NCBI RefSeq assembly: GCF_040546595.1
Contig: NZ_JBEPOB010000001.1
Location: forward strand, 3,287,001-3,351,000
Source: Bosea sp. OAE506
GTDB taxonomy: Bacteria; Pseudomonadota; Alphaproteobacteria; Rhizobiales; Beijerinckiaceae
Reading direction: 5' to 3'
DNA: 64,000 nt
Under the pieces are notes generated by a model. That model saw only the letters and a list, made by a program, of their open reading frames with translations, searched no databases and had not been told where the DNA came from. Shown here piece after piece: positions 49,511 to 58,228 of this stretch (positions are counted from its first letter, which is position 1; each line of letters starts with the position of its first letter). A program made the position numbers and the translations under genes.

Positions 49511-49622
49511 TCATGCCGAGAACTCGTCGAGGTGAGAACGAACGCGCCGGGCGATCGCGCGTGCCAGCTCGACGGGCACGGCATTACCGATGAGCCGTCC
49601 CACCGTCTTGATCTCGATGGAG
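49511..49622 (-). pseudogene. C5 DNA methyltransferase, 3' remnant
   Basis: Reading the minus strand in the frame ending at TGA 49513-49511 gives about 35 codons: IEIKTVGRLIGNAVPVELA, then RAIARRVRSHLDEFSA. The GNAVP segment with the preceding RLIGN is motif X at the extreme C-terminus of Dcm-type cytosine-5 methyltransferases. All other motifs (PCQ, ENV, target-recognition domain) are absent: upstream of about 49625 the sequence changes to an unrelated membrane-protein remnant. It lies 28 bases upstream of the dual-GHKL gene, as the first gene of the same operon would. Confidence 0.7.
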
Positions 49623-49631
49623 GCGCCGCCA

Positions 49632-50073
49632 ATTGTTCAGCAGCCGCATTCATATGACCAACGGACTGGAAGACGGGCTGAAGTATCGCTCCGATCTCAT
49701 GTCGAAAGGCCTCGGCTTGCCGCTCGACATCCTCTCTCCGCGCCTCTTCGTTCAGCGCATGCGTGCCAGCATTGAGGCTGAGTTCCTGCGCGCTGATGAC
49801 GGCACAGACGCGATCAACGAAAAGCTGAGCCATATTGCGCAACGAAACCAGCATGACCGTGCCATAGATCCCTTGGAAAACGAGGTTTTCAAGGATGTAA
49901 TCGGTCGGTGAGAGCAGGATATGGACGATACGGGCGCCGAGGATAAGTCCGGAAAAAACGAGCGCGGCTGATGGCATGCTCGCCATCGTGAACATTCCAG
50001 CGCAGACAAGCCCCGCGAGTAGCGTCGCCGTCAGCACCTCCATCTGCGGTACGGCGGTCGGATGGAGGACCAC
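49632..50073 (-). pseudogene. Chemoreceptor-like membrane protein, 5' remnant
   Basis: About 147 codons from a GTG at 50073 (or ATG at 50043): two to three hydrophobic segments (LTATLLAGLVCAGMFTMAS, ALVFSGLILGARIVHILL, GIYGTVMLVSLRNM). A helical stretch follows, with AFRHEIGAILQPVFQSVGHM and then NAAAEQLA, which resembles the post-HAMP helix of methyl-accepting chemotaxis proteins. The signalling domain is missing: at about 49631 the sequence joins the methyltransferase remnant. By chance the frame stays open into the dual-GHKL gene, giving a spurious 944-codon reading. Divergent from the response-regulator gene, a plausible original partner. Confidence 0.5.
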
Positions 50074-50475
50074 GGCTACGCCATGACAGATCGCATTTTA
50101 ACCGGCTTGCGGATGCTCGTTGTCGAGGACGAGATGATGTTGCTGATGATGATCGAGAGCATGCTGGAGGAGATTGGCTGCCAATCCATCAGCGTTGCTG
50201 CGACCGTCAAGCAGGCCCTTCTCCTGATCGAAACCGAGACGTTCGATCTGGCCATGCTGGATCTGAACCTCAATGGCGACAGGAGCTATCCAGTCGCGGA
50301 CGCCCTCGCCGAACAGGCCGTGCCATTCATGTTTTCGACCGGATACAGCGCAGACGGGATGTTGGAGCCCTATCGCAATTCCCTGATACTGAAGAAGCCG
50401 TACAGCTTCGAGGCGCTAGCAGGTGCCTTGGAGAAACTCATCGGTAACGATCGTCGGGTGCCGGAGGCGGTGTAG
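50062..50475 (+). CDS. Single-domain response regulator (CheY-like receiver)
   Basis: A 137-residue receiver domain without an output domain. Seen: MLVVEDEMMLLMMIE (acidic pair), phospho-acceptor Asp in LAMLDLNLNGDRSYPVADAL, Ser/Thr in FMFSTGYSADG and Lys in LILKKPYSFEAL. It resembles Rhizobiales receivers that relay from HWE/HisKA2 kinases. The start may be the ATG at 50083 instead. It is divergent from, and slightly overlaps, the chemoreceptor-like remnant. Confidence 0.85.
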   Translation: MEDHGYAMTDRILTGLRMLVVEDEMMLLMMIESMLEEIGCQSISVAATVKQALLLIETETFDLAMLDLNLNGDRSYPVADALAEQAVPFMFSTGYSADGMLEPYRNSLILKKPYSFEALAGALEKLIGNDRRVPEAV

Positions 50476-51066
50476 ATAGAGCCCAATGCCAACCGAATGG
50501 ACTTCGTCCCGCGCAGGAATAGCCGAGTTGGCACCCGCGGCGATGATTGTGGCCCGTAGGCGAGCCCATGCAATTGACCAAGTCCTCCACTAACGTCAGG
50601 ATCGTGTCTGCCTCTTGAGGGCCGACGATGACCAAGCGGAACGAGGCCGCCGATCCGCTTCAACTTGGCGGTAAAGTCGCGGCGAATGTTGTCTGAGTCG
50701 CGCCAGCCGTGTTGAACATCGCCGCCCCCTATGAGGTCATCGTTCGCACAGTTCACCGCGTGGGATCGGCCTTTGAACGGTTGCGTCGCCCGGCCCCGAA
50801 ACCAGCAGCGTTGAGCACTGCCGCTTGTGATCCGCTGCGCCGATGACTGTCTGCCTTCCCTGCACCATTTCAGACGCGCCTCTCGTCGATGCGGAGGCCT
50901 CTTCCTCGCCTCGCAGGTCCGATGACGCCCTCCGCTTAGCGTTCGCTGGAGCTGAGCCCCGGCCATCGGGAGCCGACCATCCGCTGCGCTCGGACGTATC
51001 GCATCGACGCCGCGCCATGCCTGACAGGCCGGTCGATCGTCATGCCCTGACCGGCGCTGGCTCGTC
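50476..51066. other. Region with no clear gene; possible decayed coding sequence
   Basis: Nearly 600 bases between the response-regulator gene and the EAL gene. On the minus strand, peptides such as RDSDNIRRDFTAKLKRIGG (around 50640-50710) and, in another frame, VIVGPQEADTILTLVEDLV (around 50570-50630) look protein-like but do not connect in one frame. They may be traces of a frameshifted gene. The promoter of the EAL gene should be in the right part. Nothing else was supported. Confidence 0.35.
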
Positions 51067-52659
51067 ATGATCGGTCAGACCTCTCCCGATTCGCCGCGGC
51101 AACGGGTACTGGGCCTGGCCGTCGCCGCGGTGCTGAGCGCGGCATGCGCTGCTGCGGCAGTCCTTGCTGCCTGGATGACGATCCAAGTGCTGGCGCAGGA
51201 TCGGTTGGGCTCCGTGGCCGGGCTGATCTTGACCCGGTTCGAAGCTCTCGACCGGGAAGTCCAGAGCACACTCGACACCTTCAATCGCCAGCCCGAACGG
51301 TTCTGCTCGGCCGAAGAACTCGACCACCTGCGCGAGGCTGTCTATCGCACCCGCTACATCAAGGATGTCGGCCGCCTGAAGGAGCGACGCCTGGTCTGCA
51401 CGGGCAGCCTCCAAATGATCGCGGCGCCACCGCTCGTCCCCGTGCCTCAGGCACGCACAAAGGATGGCCTTGGGGTGTCTCCTGCCGAGCCTGTGCTGGT
51501 CGCCCGAGAAAGCCGAGCACCCATCCTCGAGAAGGGTGCGACAAACGTCGTTCTCGATCCGGCTACGTTCATCGACGAACCCCTTATCGGGATGGACTAT
51601 TCGGCCGGATATCTTTCGGAGACCGGCCGCTATGTCAGGCTCTACGGCCGGGCGATCCTGCCTGTCGAAGACGACACAGTCATGCAAGGACCGTTTGCCC
51701 GGGATGGCACGCTCTACTACCGGCTTTGCGCGCGAGACCGCGCATTATGTGTCACCACTGCGCTGCGCAAACCCGATCTGTTCCATCAGCATGCGCTCCT
51801 GCTCGGCGTATGCGGTCTTCTTGGCCTCCTGGCCGGCATTGCCGGAAGTGCACTGACGCTGGTGATGTGGGCACGTCGAAACTCGATCGATGCAAGGCTC
51901 CGGGATGCGGTGTCGCGGCGCGCCTTGATGCTCGAGTATCAGCCGATCGTCGCCTTGGCCGATGGGCGTATCGTCGGCGCCGAAGCGCTGATCCGGTGGC
52001 GCGACCAGACGGGCCGTGCGATCCCCCCCGCCGTGTTCATTCCCGTCGCCGAACGGATCGGGGAAATCCGCGCGATCACGGATTTCGTCATCGCCCAGGC
52101 GTTCGCCGACTTTGCATCCTGCTTGAAGGACAAAAGCCTGCTCGGCATCAGCCTCAACATCTCGGTTCAGGATCTCGCCGATGATGCGTTCTTCGAGACG
52201 CTCGCAAAGGAGATCGAACGCTGGAGCCTCGACACCAAGCAGATATCACTCGAGCTGACCGAGCATTCTACGGAAGCGCGCGACGTCGTCACCGACGGTA
52301 TCCGACGGCTCCGTCGCAGGGGGCACCGGATCCACATTGACGACTTCGGAACCGGATACTCCAGTCTGAGCTATCTCAACGAGTTGCAGGTCGACGCCCT
52401 CAAGATCGATCGCAGCTTCACGCAGACGGTAGGGGGCGATACGACACGGATCACTGTCGTTCCTCAGATCCTGGACATCGCGCGCACTCTGGGGCTCGAA
52501 GTCATCGTTGAAGGTGTCGAGGAGGTCGAGCAGGCCGACTGGTTCCGTGGTTCGGGAGCCGGCTACGCCCAAGGCTGGATGTTCGGCAGACCGATCAGTG
52601 CGGCCGCCTTCAAGGAACGCCTCGCAGCTCAAGCCTTAGCCAGGCCGGCAAGCGCATGA
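51067..52659 (+). CDS. Membrane c-di-GMP phosphodiesterase, CSS-motif + EAL
   Basis: A 530-residue inner membrane protein. Membrane segment about 14-42, periplasmic domain about 43-242 of the CSS type (FCSAEELDHLREAVYRTRYI), second membrane segment about 243-268, then a cytoplasmic EAL domain (about 280-520). EAL motifs: GAEALIRW (306-308), ISLNISVQDL, SLELTEHSTE, HIDDFGTGYSSLSYLNEL, ALKIDRSF and VEGVEE, so it should hydrolyse c-di-GMP to pGpG. The periplasmic CSS triad is replaced by CTG (Cys111); Cys80 is present, so a redox-sensitive disulfide (Cys80-Cys111) remains possible. Related proteins are regulated by the periplasmic DsbA system. Confidence 0.9.
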   Translation: MIGQTSPDSPRQRVLGLAVAAVLSAACAAAAVLAAWMTIQVLAQDRLGSVAGLILTRFEALDREVQSTLDTFNRQPERFCSAEELDHLREAVYRTRYIKDVGRLKERRLVCTGSLQMIAAPPLVPVPQARTKDGLGVSPAEPVLVARESRAPILEKGATNVVLDPATFIDEPLIGMDYSAGYLSETGRYVRLYGRAILPVEDDTVMQGPFARDGTLYYRLCARDRALCVTTALRKPDLFHQHALLLGVCGLLGLLAGIAGSALTLVMWARRNSIDARLRDAVSRRALMLEYQPIVALADGRIVGAEALIRWRDQTGRAIPPAVFIPVAERIGEIRAITDFVIAQAFADFASCLKDKSLLGISLNISVQDLADDAFFETLAKEIERWSLDTKQISLELTEHSTEARDVVTDGIRRLRRRGHRIHIDDFGTGYSSLSYLNELQVDALKIDRSFTQTVGGDTTRITVVPQILDIARTLGLEVIVEGVEEVEQADWFRGSGAGYAQGWMFGRPISAAAFKERLAAQALARPASA

Positions 52660-52784
52660 CGGGAGCCGGCGCCATGAACGCGTTCTGATCTGAGGCGACA
52701 GCGCGAAGGAGAATTCAGCGCTGCCTGCCCTCGCTGGATGATATCTTGGCGTCGAATCGATGAGCTCGGCAGGAACATGCGACC

Positions 52785-53468
52785 TTGAACAGCATCCCCA
52801 GCGGTCGCTTTGTCGTGCTCGATTTCGAGACGACGGGGCTCAGCCCCGCGATGGGCGCGCGGGTGATTGAGGTGTCAGCCCGCGAAGTGGTGGATGGCCG
52901 CGCGGGCCATGAACTGCTGACCTTCGTCGATCCAGGCATCCGCGTCCCGGCAGAGATCACCCAGATCACCGGCATCACGACCGCCATGCTCAACGGTGCA
53001 CCGACATCGGCGGTCGCGATGCGTCAGCTGTCATCGTTCATCGGGTCATCGCCGATCGTCTGTCACAACGCAGGCTTCGATCGGCGGTTTTACGAACACG
53101 AGGCGAGCGAGTTTCTCCAGGGGCAGCCTGTTCGCGCCTTATGCACCCTGCTCCTGGCTCGCCGCATGTTTCCGGGCCGGAGAAGCTATCGACTGGGTGG
53201 TCTGATATCCGAGATGGGCATTGCGTCACCGGGTCGCCTTCACAGGGCGAGCGCCGATACGTTTGTCACGGTCCATCTGTTCGATCGCATCTGCGCCGAC
53301 GCACGCTCCCGCTGTCGCGCCGAGCACTTCGACCATGACGTGCTGCACCGCCTGCAGCGGATCCGGATAGCGGATGCACATGACTGGCTGGCGACATTGG
53401 GCAGCCCTGCCCCGCGATCCCCGGCAGCCGGCTCTCGCATCCCGTCACGAGCTTTCCCTGCGAATTGA
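52785..53468 (+). CDS. 3'-5' exonuclease, DnaQ/epsilon-like
   Basis: A 227-residue DEDDh exonuclease related to the epsilon subunit of DNA polymerase III. Exo I: VVLDFETTGLSP (Asp13, Glu15). Exo II: VCHNAGFDRRFYE (Asp). Exo III: HRASADTFVTVHLF with the catalytic His and Asp. The C-terminal 50 residues are Arg/Pro-rich and unassigned. No polymerase domain. It is not the main epsilon subunit by context and may act in repair or RNA trimming. Confidence 0.88.
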   Translation: MNSIPSGRFVVLDFETTGLSPAMGARVIEVSAREVVDGRAGHELLTFVDPGIRVPAEITQITGITTAMLNGAPTSAVAMRQLSSFIGSSPIVCHNAGFDRRFYEHEASEFLQGQPVRALCTLLLARRMFPGRRSYRLGGLISEMGIASPGRLHRASADTFVTVHLFDRICADARSRCRAEHFDHDVLHRLQRIRIADAHDWLATLGSPAPRSPAAGSRIPSRAFPAN

Positions 53469-53611
53469 AGACCTGAGGCGTGCAAGAGACTGAGAGTGAC
53501 GGCTCAGGCGCCATGGAGATCGGATGGCTGAAGGTCCGTTTGCGGTAGCAAGCCGATGACCGCATGTGGCGCCGCGTCGCCGCAGACTTCGGCCGAAAGC
53601 GCCTTCCGGTC

Positions 53612-54442
53612 TTATGAAAGAGCTGATCTCTTTGTCGACGAGCCCTGCAGCGAGCCAGCGCCCGTCGTGTCGATGATGAGTTGCACCGTCTCGTCCGTGC
53701 GGTCCCACATCGGGAAGTGGCCGCACTGGGAGAACCAGTGCAGCGTGGCGGATGGGAAGGCCGCTTGAGCGCGAGCGGCCTGTCGCGGCAGGCACAGCCG
53801 GTCCTGGCGGCCCCAGCCGATGACGAGAGGACGGGTGGGATCGGCCGCGGGACCTGTTTGCTCGGGGCCTGTCGCAAGATCGCGCACGAGAGCATCGAAG
53901 GTTTTCGTACTGGCGAAATCTTGCAGTTCAGCCGCAACGACCTCCCCGTCGAGGCGCCATGGTCTTGCCGAGAGCTGCGCCAGAAGCGCGCTGCGCATCA
54001 CGGCCGACCGCGATAGCCAAGGCAGTGCCGGACGCAGTCCTCGGAGAAGACGGATCGACGCCGCGAGCGTCGTTTGGAAGTAGGTGCGCTCCCAGCCTCG
54101 CCAGAAACCGCCAGGGTCCAGAGCGACAGTCGCTCCGACCTTGCCGCGGCGCGCCATCTCCAGGACGATCCGCGCTCCAAGCGAACTGCCGACGATGTCG
54201 ATGCCGTCCAGCCCCTGCTCGCGGATGAATTGCTCCACGCTGTCGGCAAGGCCAGCGAAGCTGCCGCTGTCAGCCGCCGCCGGCGTTTGGCCATGCCCGG
54301 GCAGATCGATCGCGGTTACCTCGCGCACCTTCGACAGCGCGGGGAGGATCGTTCTCCAGGACCGCCATGTTCCACCCAGGCCATGGACCAGAAGGAGGCG
54401 GGGGCCTTCGCCATGACGAACGAAGTGCAAGGTCACCGGCAT
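53612..54442 (-). CDS. Alpha/beta-fold hydrolase
   Basis: A 276-residue serine hydrolase. Oxyanion region LLLVHGLGGTWRSW, nucleophile elbow IVGSSLGARIVLEMA (Ser in GSSLG), acid Asp in GWGRQDRLCLP and catalytic His in SQCGHFPMWDRT. The N-terminus is uncertain: ATG at 54442 matches the family start (PVTLHFVRHGEGPRLLLVHG), but ATG at 54496 and earlier in-frame codons exist. Substrate unknown. Divergent from the following small gene. Confidence 0.85.
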   Translation of the reverse strand: MPVTLHFVRHGEGPRLLLVHGLGGTWRSWRTILPALSKVREVTAIDLPGHGQTPAAADSGSFAGLADSVEQFIREQGLDGIDIVGSSLGARIVLEMARRGKVGATVALDPGGFWRGWERTYFQTTLAASIRLLRGLRPALPWLSRSAVMRSALLAQLSARPWRLDGEVVAAELQDFASTKTFDALVRDLATGPEQTGPAADPTRPLVIGWGRQDRLCLPRQAARAQAAFPSATLHWFSQCGHFPMWDRTDETVQLIIDTTGAGSLQGSSTKRSALS

Positions 54443-54713
54443 GTCCTTCTGGCTGGGCGCAACCGCGGAGCAGCCGTCAGACTGAACAGCGTTCATCCGA
54501 GGCAACGCATTCGTCAGCGATTGGGTCCGACCTGTCCTGACGGCACGATGGCCGGGGCGACCGCCGCGGGTCAGCTTGTGGCGCGATGTCGAAACGGCTC
54601 GATCAGACAGGTCGAGGCCGGGCGTCCCATCGAGCCGCCTTTGCAAGGTCACAAAATGACCACGCCGACCGGCTCCGCTCTGCTGCCTGACTCAGCGACG
54701 GGACGGATATGTC

Positions 54714-54941
54714 ATGGAGCCTGATCTGACAGACATCATCGCGCGATCGAATGCCGAAGAGGTCGAGCGCGCCAAGGACGCCGCAGCCCAGCCCTCCACC
54801 ATCGAAACGATCGGCGACACCGCCACCCAGCTCGATAGTCTGGGCCAGATCGTTGAACTCGGGGGCGTCGTGATGAGTGGCCTTCGTGTCACTGGCGAGT
54901 GTATCGCAGCCGTCTGCGACGCGATTCCGAACCTTGATTAG
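54714..54941 (+). CDS. Small hypothetical protein
   Basis: A 75-residue, acidic, probably soluble and helical protein (DLTDIIARSNAEEVERAKDA) with one Cys pair near the end (GECIAAVCDA). GGGACGGA lies upstream at a slightly long spacing. It precedes a small membrane protein gene by 30 bases on the same strand. No family recognised; coding status moderately likely. Confidence 0.45.
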   Translation: MEPDLTDIIARSNAEEVERAKDAAAQPSTIETIGDTATQLDSLGQIVELGGVVMSGLRVTGECIAAVCDAIPNLD

Positions 54942-54971
54942 CGCCATTCTCGCGCGTCTCGGAGCCCTGGC

Positions 54972-55334
54972 TTGAGAGCGTTTCTCGCCGGTCTCTGGGC
55001 GATGAAGGCTTCGCTATTCGGTTTCGTCGCAGCCTTCGCGCTGAGTTTCTTGAGCCTGGGCTATATCAGCCTCGCTCTGTACGGCGTGGTCTCGCCGGTG
55101 CTCACCCAGGTCTATCCCCCACTGTCGACGTGGCGAGGCCCCTGGGTGTGGCCAGTTCTGGTCGGCGTTGCGATCCTCTGGTCCTTCAGTTTTCTGATCG
55201 CCGGCGTCGTCGATCTGCGGCTTCGTGCGGCTCGCGCATCGAACAGAACGCGCTGGCTGGCCTATCTCGCCATCTTGTGGCTGGGCGCGCTCGCGTCATG
55301 GCTCGTGGTGCTCAGCCTCAACTGGCCGGAATAA
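54972..55334 (+). CDS. Small hypothetical membrane protein
   Basis: A 120-residue protein starting with TTG (RAFLAGLWAMKASLFG) and three hydrophobic helices (about 11-35, 57-80, 95-115). The last helix is tryptophan- and leucine-rich (LAILWLGALASWLVVL). A basic stretch (RLRAARASNRTRW) fits a cytoplasmic loop. An in-frame ATG lies 10 codons on. Function unknown. Confidence 0.55.
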   Translation: MRAFLAGLWAMKASLFGFVAAFALSFLSLGYISLALYGVVSPVLTQVYPPLSTWRGPWVWPVLVGVAILWSFSFLIAGVVDLRLRAARASNRTRWLAYLAILWLGALASWLVVLSLNWPE

Positions 55335-55588
55335 GCACCCAGAACGCTCGCCGGATCCTCCCTTCGTGGCAACGGGAGATATCGACGCAAGATCGAGTTC
55401 CAGTCGTTCTCACCAGCTTGATGTGGCTCGCGCTCGTACCGCCCGAGTTATCGGTCGTTGGGCGCGGGCGCGACGGGACCGAGACATGCCGAGACGTGTC
55501 GGTCTTTGCTTGTGGCGACCACCGCTCCGGTTCGCGCCCGGCTGTTTGACCGTCGCGCGACGCGCGCCGCCAACACGCCGCCCGTCGA

Positions 55589-56671
55589 TCAGGGCGTCGC
55601 GATCAACCGGTCTCGCAACTGGAGCAGGTCGTAGCAAACCGCCTCTAGATCGCGGACGGCAAAACCGCTCTCGAGCGCCGGATGCTGGGCAACGAGACGG
55701 TCGCGCAGGATCCCGGTAAAGCGCACCCGGCCGTCCTGGCCAATGATCATGCCGCTTTGCGTCTCGAACGACGCGTTCCACGCGATGGCCTCGGCCTCGC
55801 TGAGCCCAGGGGGCAAATCGAGCGCAAGCCGGCCCTGCGAAAGCCGCACCGGGTACCCGCCGGGCAGGCCATTGGGCCCCGGAACATGGCCCGACCAGTC
55901 CCGGCCGCCCGCCATGGCGAGCAGCATCGGCACGCCGCTCGCGCCGGATATCTCGATGACCGGCTCGGGCGTCAGCTGGATATCGCCGAAACGGGTGAAG
56001 ACATCGTCGACCTCGGTCCCGTCGATCCAGACGCGTGGTGCCCGGCCGGATCGCAGCTCCGGCGGCTGACGCCAGGCGGCCAGATTCTGGTAATGCGCGA
56101 GCACCTTGATGGCGGCGCCGCGCGGCACGCTGGCCGAGCCGGCGAAGACATTCGACAGGATCGCGACATTGCCCATGCCGCAGGCGACCTGATGTCCCTG
56201 CGCCGAGATCAGACCGTTGACGACATCGGGAAAGCTGCAGTTGATCAGTGTCACAGGCTGGCTGCGCCGCGCGATCGCGGCTGCGACGCGGGAGCTGATC
56301 AACGCCTGGAAGACCGCGGTGGCACTGAGGCCCCCCTCCGCCACCAGCCGGGTCCAGGCGTTTCCCGTCTGGGCGATGATCTGCGAGGTCTGGATCGACG
56401 CCGCCTGCACGAGGATGCGCGGGTTCGTCGCTGCCAGCAGCAGGTCGGACGCGTCCGGTGCCAGCAGATCCACCGCATGGGCGGTGAACCGCGCCTGGCT
56501 GCCGAACATCGCGGCCCGTGCATTTGCGGCCGTCCGCAGCCAGTTCAGCCGGCTGCGGTTGCGCCCGGCGATGACGACCTCGACCGGCTCGGCCGCCACC
56601 GCGGCGATGTCGAAGGCGATGCGCGCGGCGAAGGAGCCGGTGCCCGCAATCAGGATGTCGCAGGTGCTCAT
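55589..56671 (-). CDS. NAD(P)-binding Rossmann protein, saccharopine-dehydrogenase-like
   Basis: A 360-residue protein with a dinucleotide-binding N-terminus (DILIAGTGSFAARIAFDIA, then VVIAGRNRSRL). A central NCSFPDVVNGLI segment and a long alpha/beta C-terminal domain follow. It begins one base after the stop of the acyl-CoA ligase gene and is the last gene of the operon. The fold suggests an oxidoreductase, but the catalytic residues cannot be named. It may act on the product of the ligase/hydratase steps. Confidence 0.6.
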   Translation of the reverse strand: MSTCDILIAGTGSFAARIAFDIAAVAAEPVEVVIAGRNRSRLNWLRTAANARAAMFGSQARFTAHAVDLLAPDASDLLLAATNPRILVQAASIQTSQIIAQTGNAWTRLVAEGGLSATAVFQALISSRVAAAIARRSQPVTLINCSFPDVVNGLISAQGHQVACGMGNVAILSNVFAGSASVPRGAAIKVLAHYQNLAAWRQPPELRSGRAPRVWIDGTEVDDVFTRFGDIQLTPEPVIEISGASGVPMLLAMAGGRDWSGHVPGPNGLPGGYPVRLSQGRLALDLPPGLSEAEAIAWNASFETQSGMIIGQDGRVRFTGILRDRLVAQHPALESGFAVRDLEAVCYDLLQLRDRLIATP

Positions 56672-56672
56672 G

Positions 56673-58202
56673 TCAGCGGACCATCACCGGCGCGGCGCGG
56701 TCCCAGGCGTCGTCGAGCCGGGGCGAGAGCTTGTGCTTCATGATGCGCTGGCTCGCCGTGCGCTCGAACTCGTCGACGAAGGCGATGTAGCGCGGGTTCT
56801 GGTAGGGCGCGAGGCGGGCCGCCAGCCAGTCCGAGAGCGCGGCCTCGTCGATCGCGGCGCCCGCGCGCGGCTTGACGAAGAGCTTGATGTCCTGCTCGCC
56901 GACATCCGACGCGACGCCGATCATCGCGCAGTCCTCGATGTCCTCGTGCTCGGCCGCGACATGCTCGACCTCCCAGGCCGAGACGTTCTCGCCCCTGCAG
57001 CGCACGCTGTCGGTCATGCGGCCATGGAAGAAGAGGTTGCCCTCGGCGTCCCATGAACCGAGATCGCCGGTGTGGAGCGCGCCGGCGCGGAGCGCCTTGG
57101 CGGTCGCCTCGGGATTGTCGAGATAGCCCGGGAAGATCGCGCCGGGGATATCGGTCTCGACGACGATCTCGCCGCGTTCGCCGACCGCGACCGGCGTGCC
57201 GTCCGCCCGCAGCAGCCTGACCGTGAACCAGGGCATGGGCTTGCCCACGGAGCCCACGACGCCGTTGTCGTTGCAGGTGGTGATGCTGGAGGCCTCCGTC
57301 ATGCCGTAGCATTCGCGGATCTCGATGCCGAAGCGGTCGCGGAACAGCGGCCAGATGTCGGCCGGGCAGCCGCCGCCCCAGGAGATCCGGACGCCATGCG
57401 TCCGGTCGAGCGGGCTTTCGGGCTGCTTCAGCAGGATCTGCAGGATGCCCCCGAGATGATGGATATGGGTCGCGCCCTCGGCCTTGACCTGGCTCCAGAA
57501 GCGGCTGGCGCTGAAGCGGTCGACCATGGTGAGCGTCACGTCGCGGATCATCGGCAGCGGCAAGAGCTGCGCCCCGCCGATATGGTAGAGCGGCTCCCAG
57601 ACGAAGAAGACCTCGCCGGGCTTCGCGGCCGATACGCGGCCGACACCCTCTGCGGCCAGCCGCAACATGCGGTGCGAGACGACGACGCCCTTGGGCCGTC
57701 CCGTCGTGCCGGAGGTGTACATGATCGCGAAGACGTCGTCGGGGGCGGGCGCAGGCTCGGCAAAAGCAGCCGGCTCGGCCAGAATGCGGTCGAGCTCGGG
57801 GCCCCGGCGCAGAAGGGGCGGCGCATCGGCTCCCGCCAGCGCTTCCGTGACGAGCTCGGCCAGATCTTCGTCCGCCACGACGAGCTTGGGCTGCGAATGG
57901 GTCAGCAGATAGCGCAGCCCCTCCCCGCGCTGCTGCGCGTTCACCGGGACCCAGGCGAGTCCCGCCCGAGCCAGGCCGAACACGATGGCGATGGCCGCGA
58001 CGGAATTGCGCATCATCACCGCGACCCGGTCTCCCGGCTGCAGTCCGCGCGCCCGCAGATGGGCGGCGAAGGCGGCGGAGCTGCGCTCGACGGCGCGATA
58101 GGTCAACGGCTCGCCGCAATAGCGCGCGTAGACGCGGTCGGGATCCTGGGCGGCACGGCGCGTCAGGAGGTCGACAAAGCCGGCATCGTCGCTGGAAGTC
58201 AT
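56673..58202 (-). CDS. Acyl-CoA synthetase (AMP-dependent, CaiC-like)
   Basis: A 509-residue ANL-superfamily ligase that activates a carboxylic acid to its CoA thioester via acyl-AMP. Seen: P-loop-like MYTSGTTGRPKGVVVSH, the acyl-pocket region YGMTEASSITTCN, HTGDLGSWDAEGNLFFHGR and the hinge region VRCRGENVSAWEVE. The C-terminal catalytic Lys is probably in ASQRIMKHKL. ATG at 58202 fits the family start; the upstream extension lies in the permease gene and is spurious. CaiC (carnitine-CoA ligase) and related enzymes show this overall pattern. Confidence 0.9.
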   Translation of the reverse strand: MTSSDDAGFVDLLTRRAAQDPDRVYARYCGEPLTYRAVERSSAAFAAHLRARGLQPGDRVAVMMRNSVAAIAIVFGLARAGLAWVPVNAQQRGEGLRYLLTHSQPKLVVADEDLAELVTEALAGADAPPLLRRGPELDRILAEPAAFAEPAPAPDDVFAIMYTSGTTGRPKGVVVSHRMLRLAAEGVGRVSAAKPGEVFFVWEPLYHIGGAQLLPLPMIRDVTLTMVDRFSASRFWSQVKAEGATHIHHLGGILQILLKQPESPLDRTHGVRISWGGGCPADIWPLFRDRFGIEIRECYGMTEASSITTCNDNGVVGSVGKPMPWFTVRLLRADGTPVAVGERGEIVVETDIPGAIFPGYLDNPEATAKALRAGALHTGDLGSWDAEGNLFFHGRMTDSVRCRGENVSAWEVEHVAAEHEDIEDCAMIGVASDVGEQDIKLFVKPRAGAAIDEAALSDWLAARLAPYQNPRYIAFVDEFERTASQRIMKHKLSPRLDDAWDRAAPVMVR

Positions 58203-58228
58203 GGTCGGTCGTTCGGTTCGCACGAGAT

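Noticed and set aside
45200..49700. Integrase, tRNA attachment site or flanking direct repeats for the accessory operon
   Set aside because: None found by eye; the nearest tRNA genes are about 40 kb away, so an integrative element is not supported.
47239..50073. A single 944-residue membrane-anchored dual-GHKL protein
   Set aside because: The N-terminal 150 residues belong to a truncated chemoreceptor-like gene and the next 45 or so are an out-of-frame reading of a methyltransferase tail; a normal start exists at 49482.
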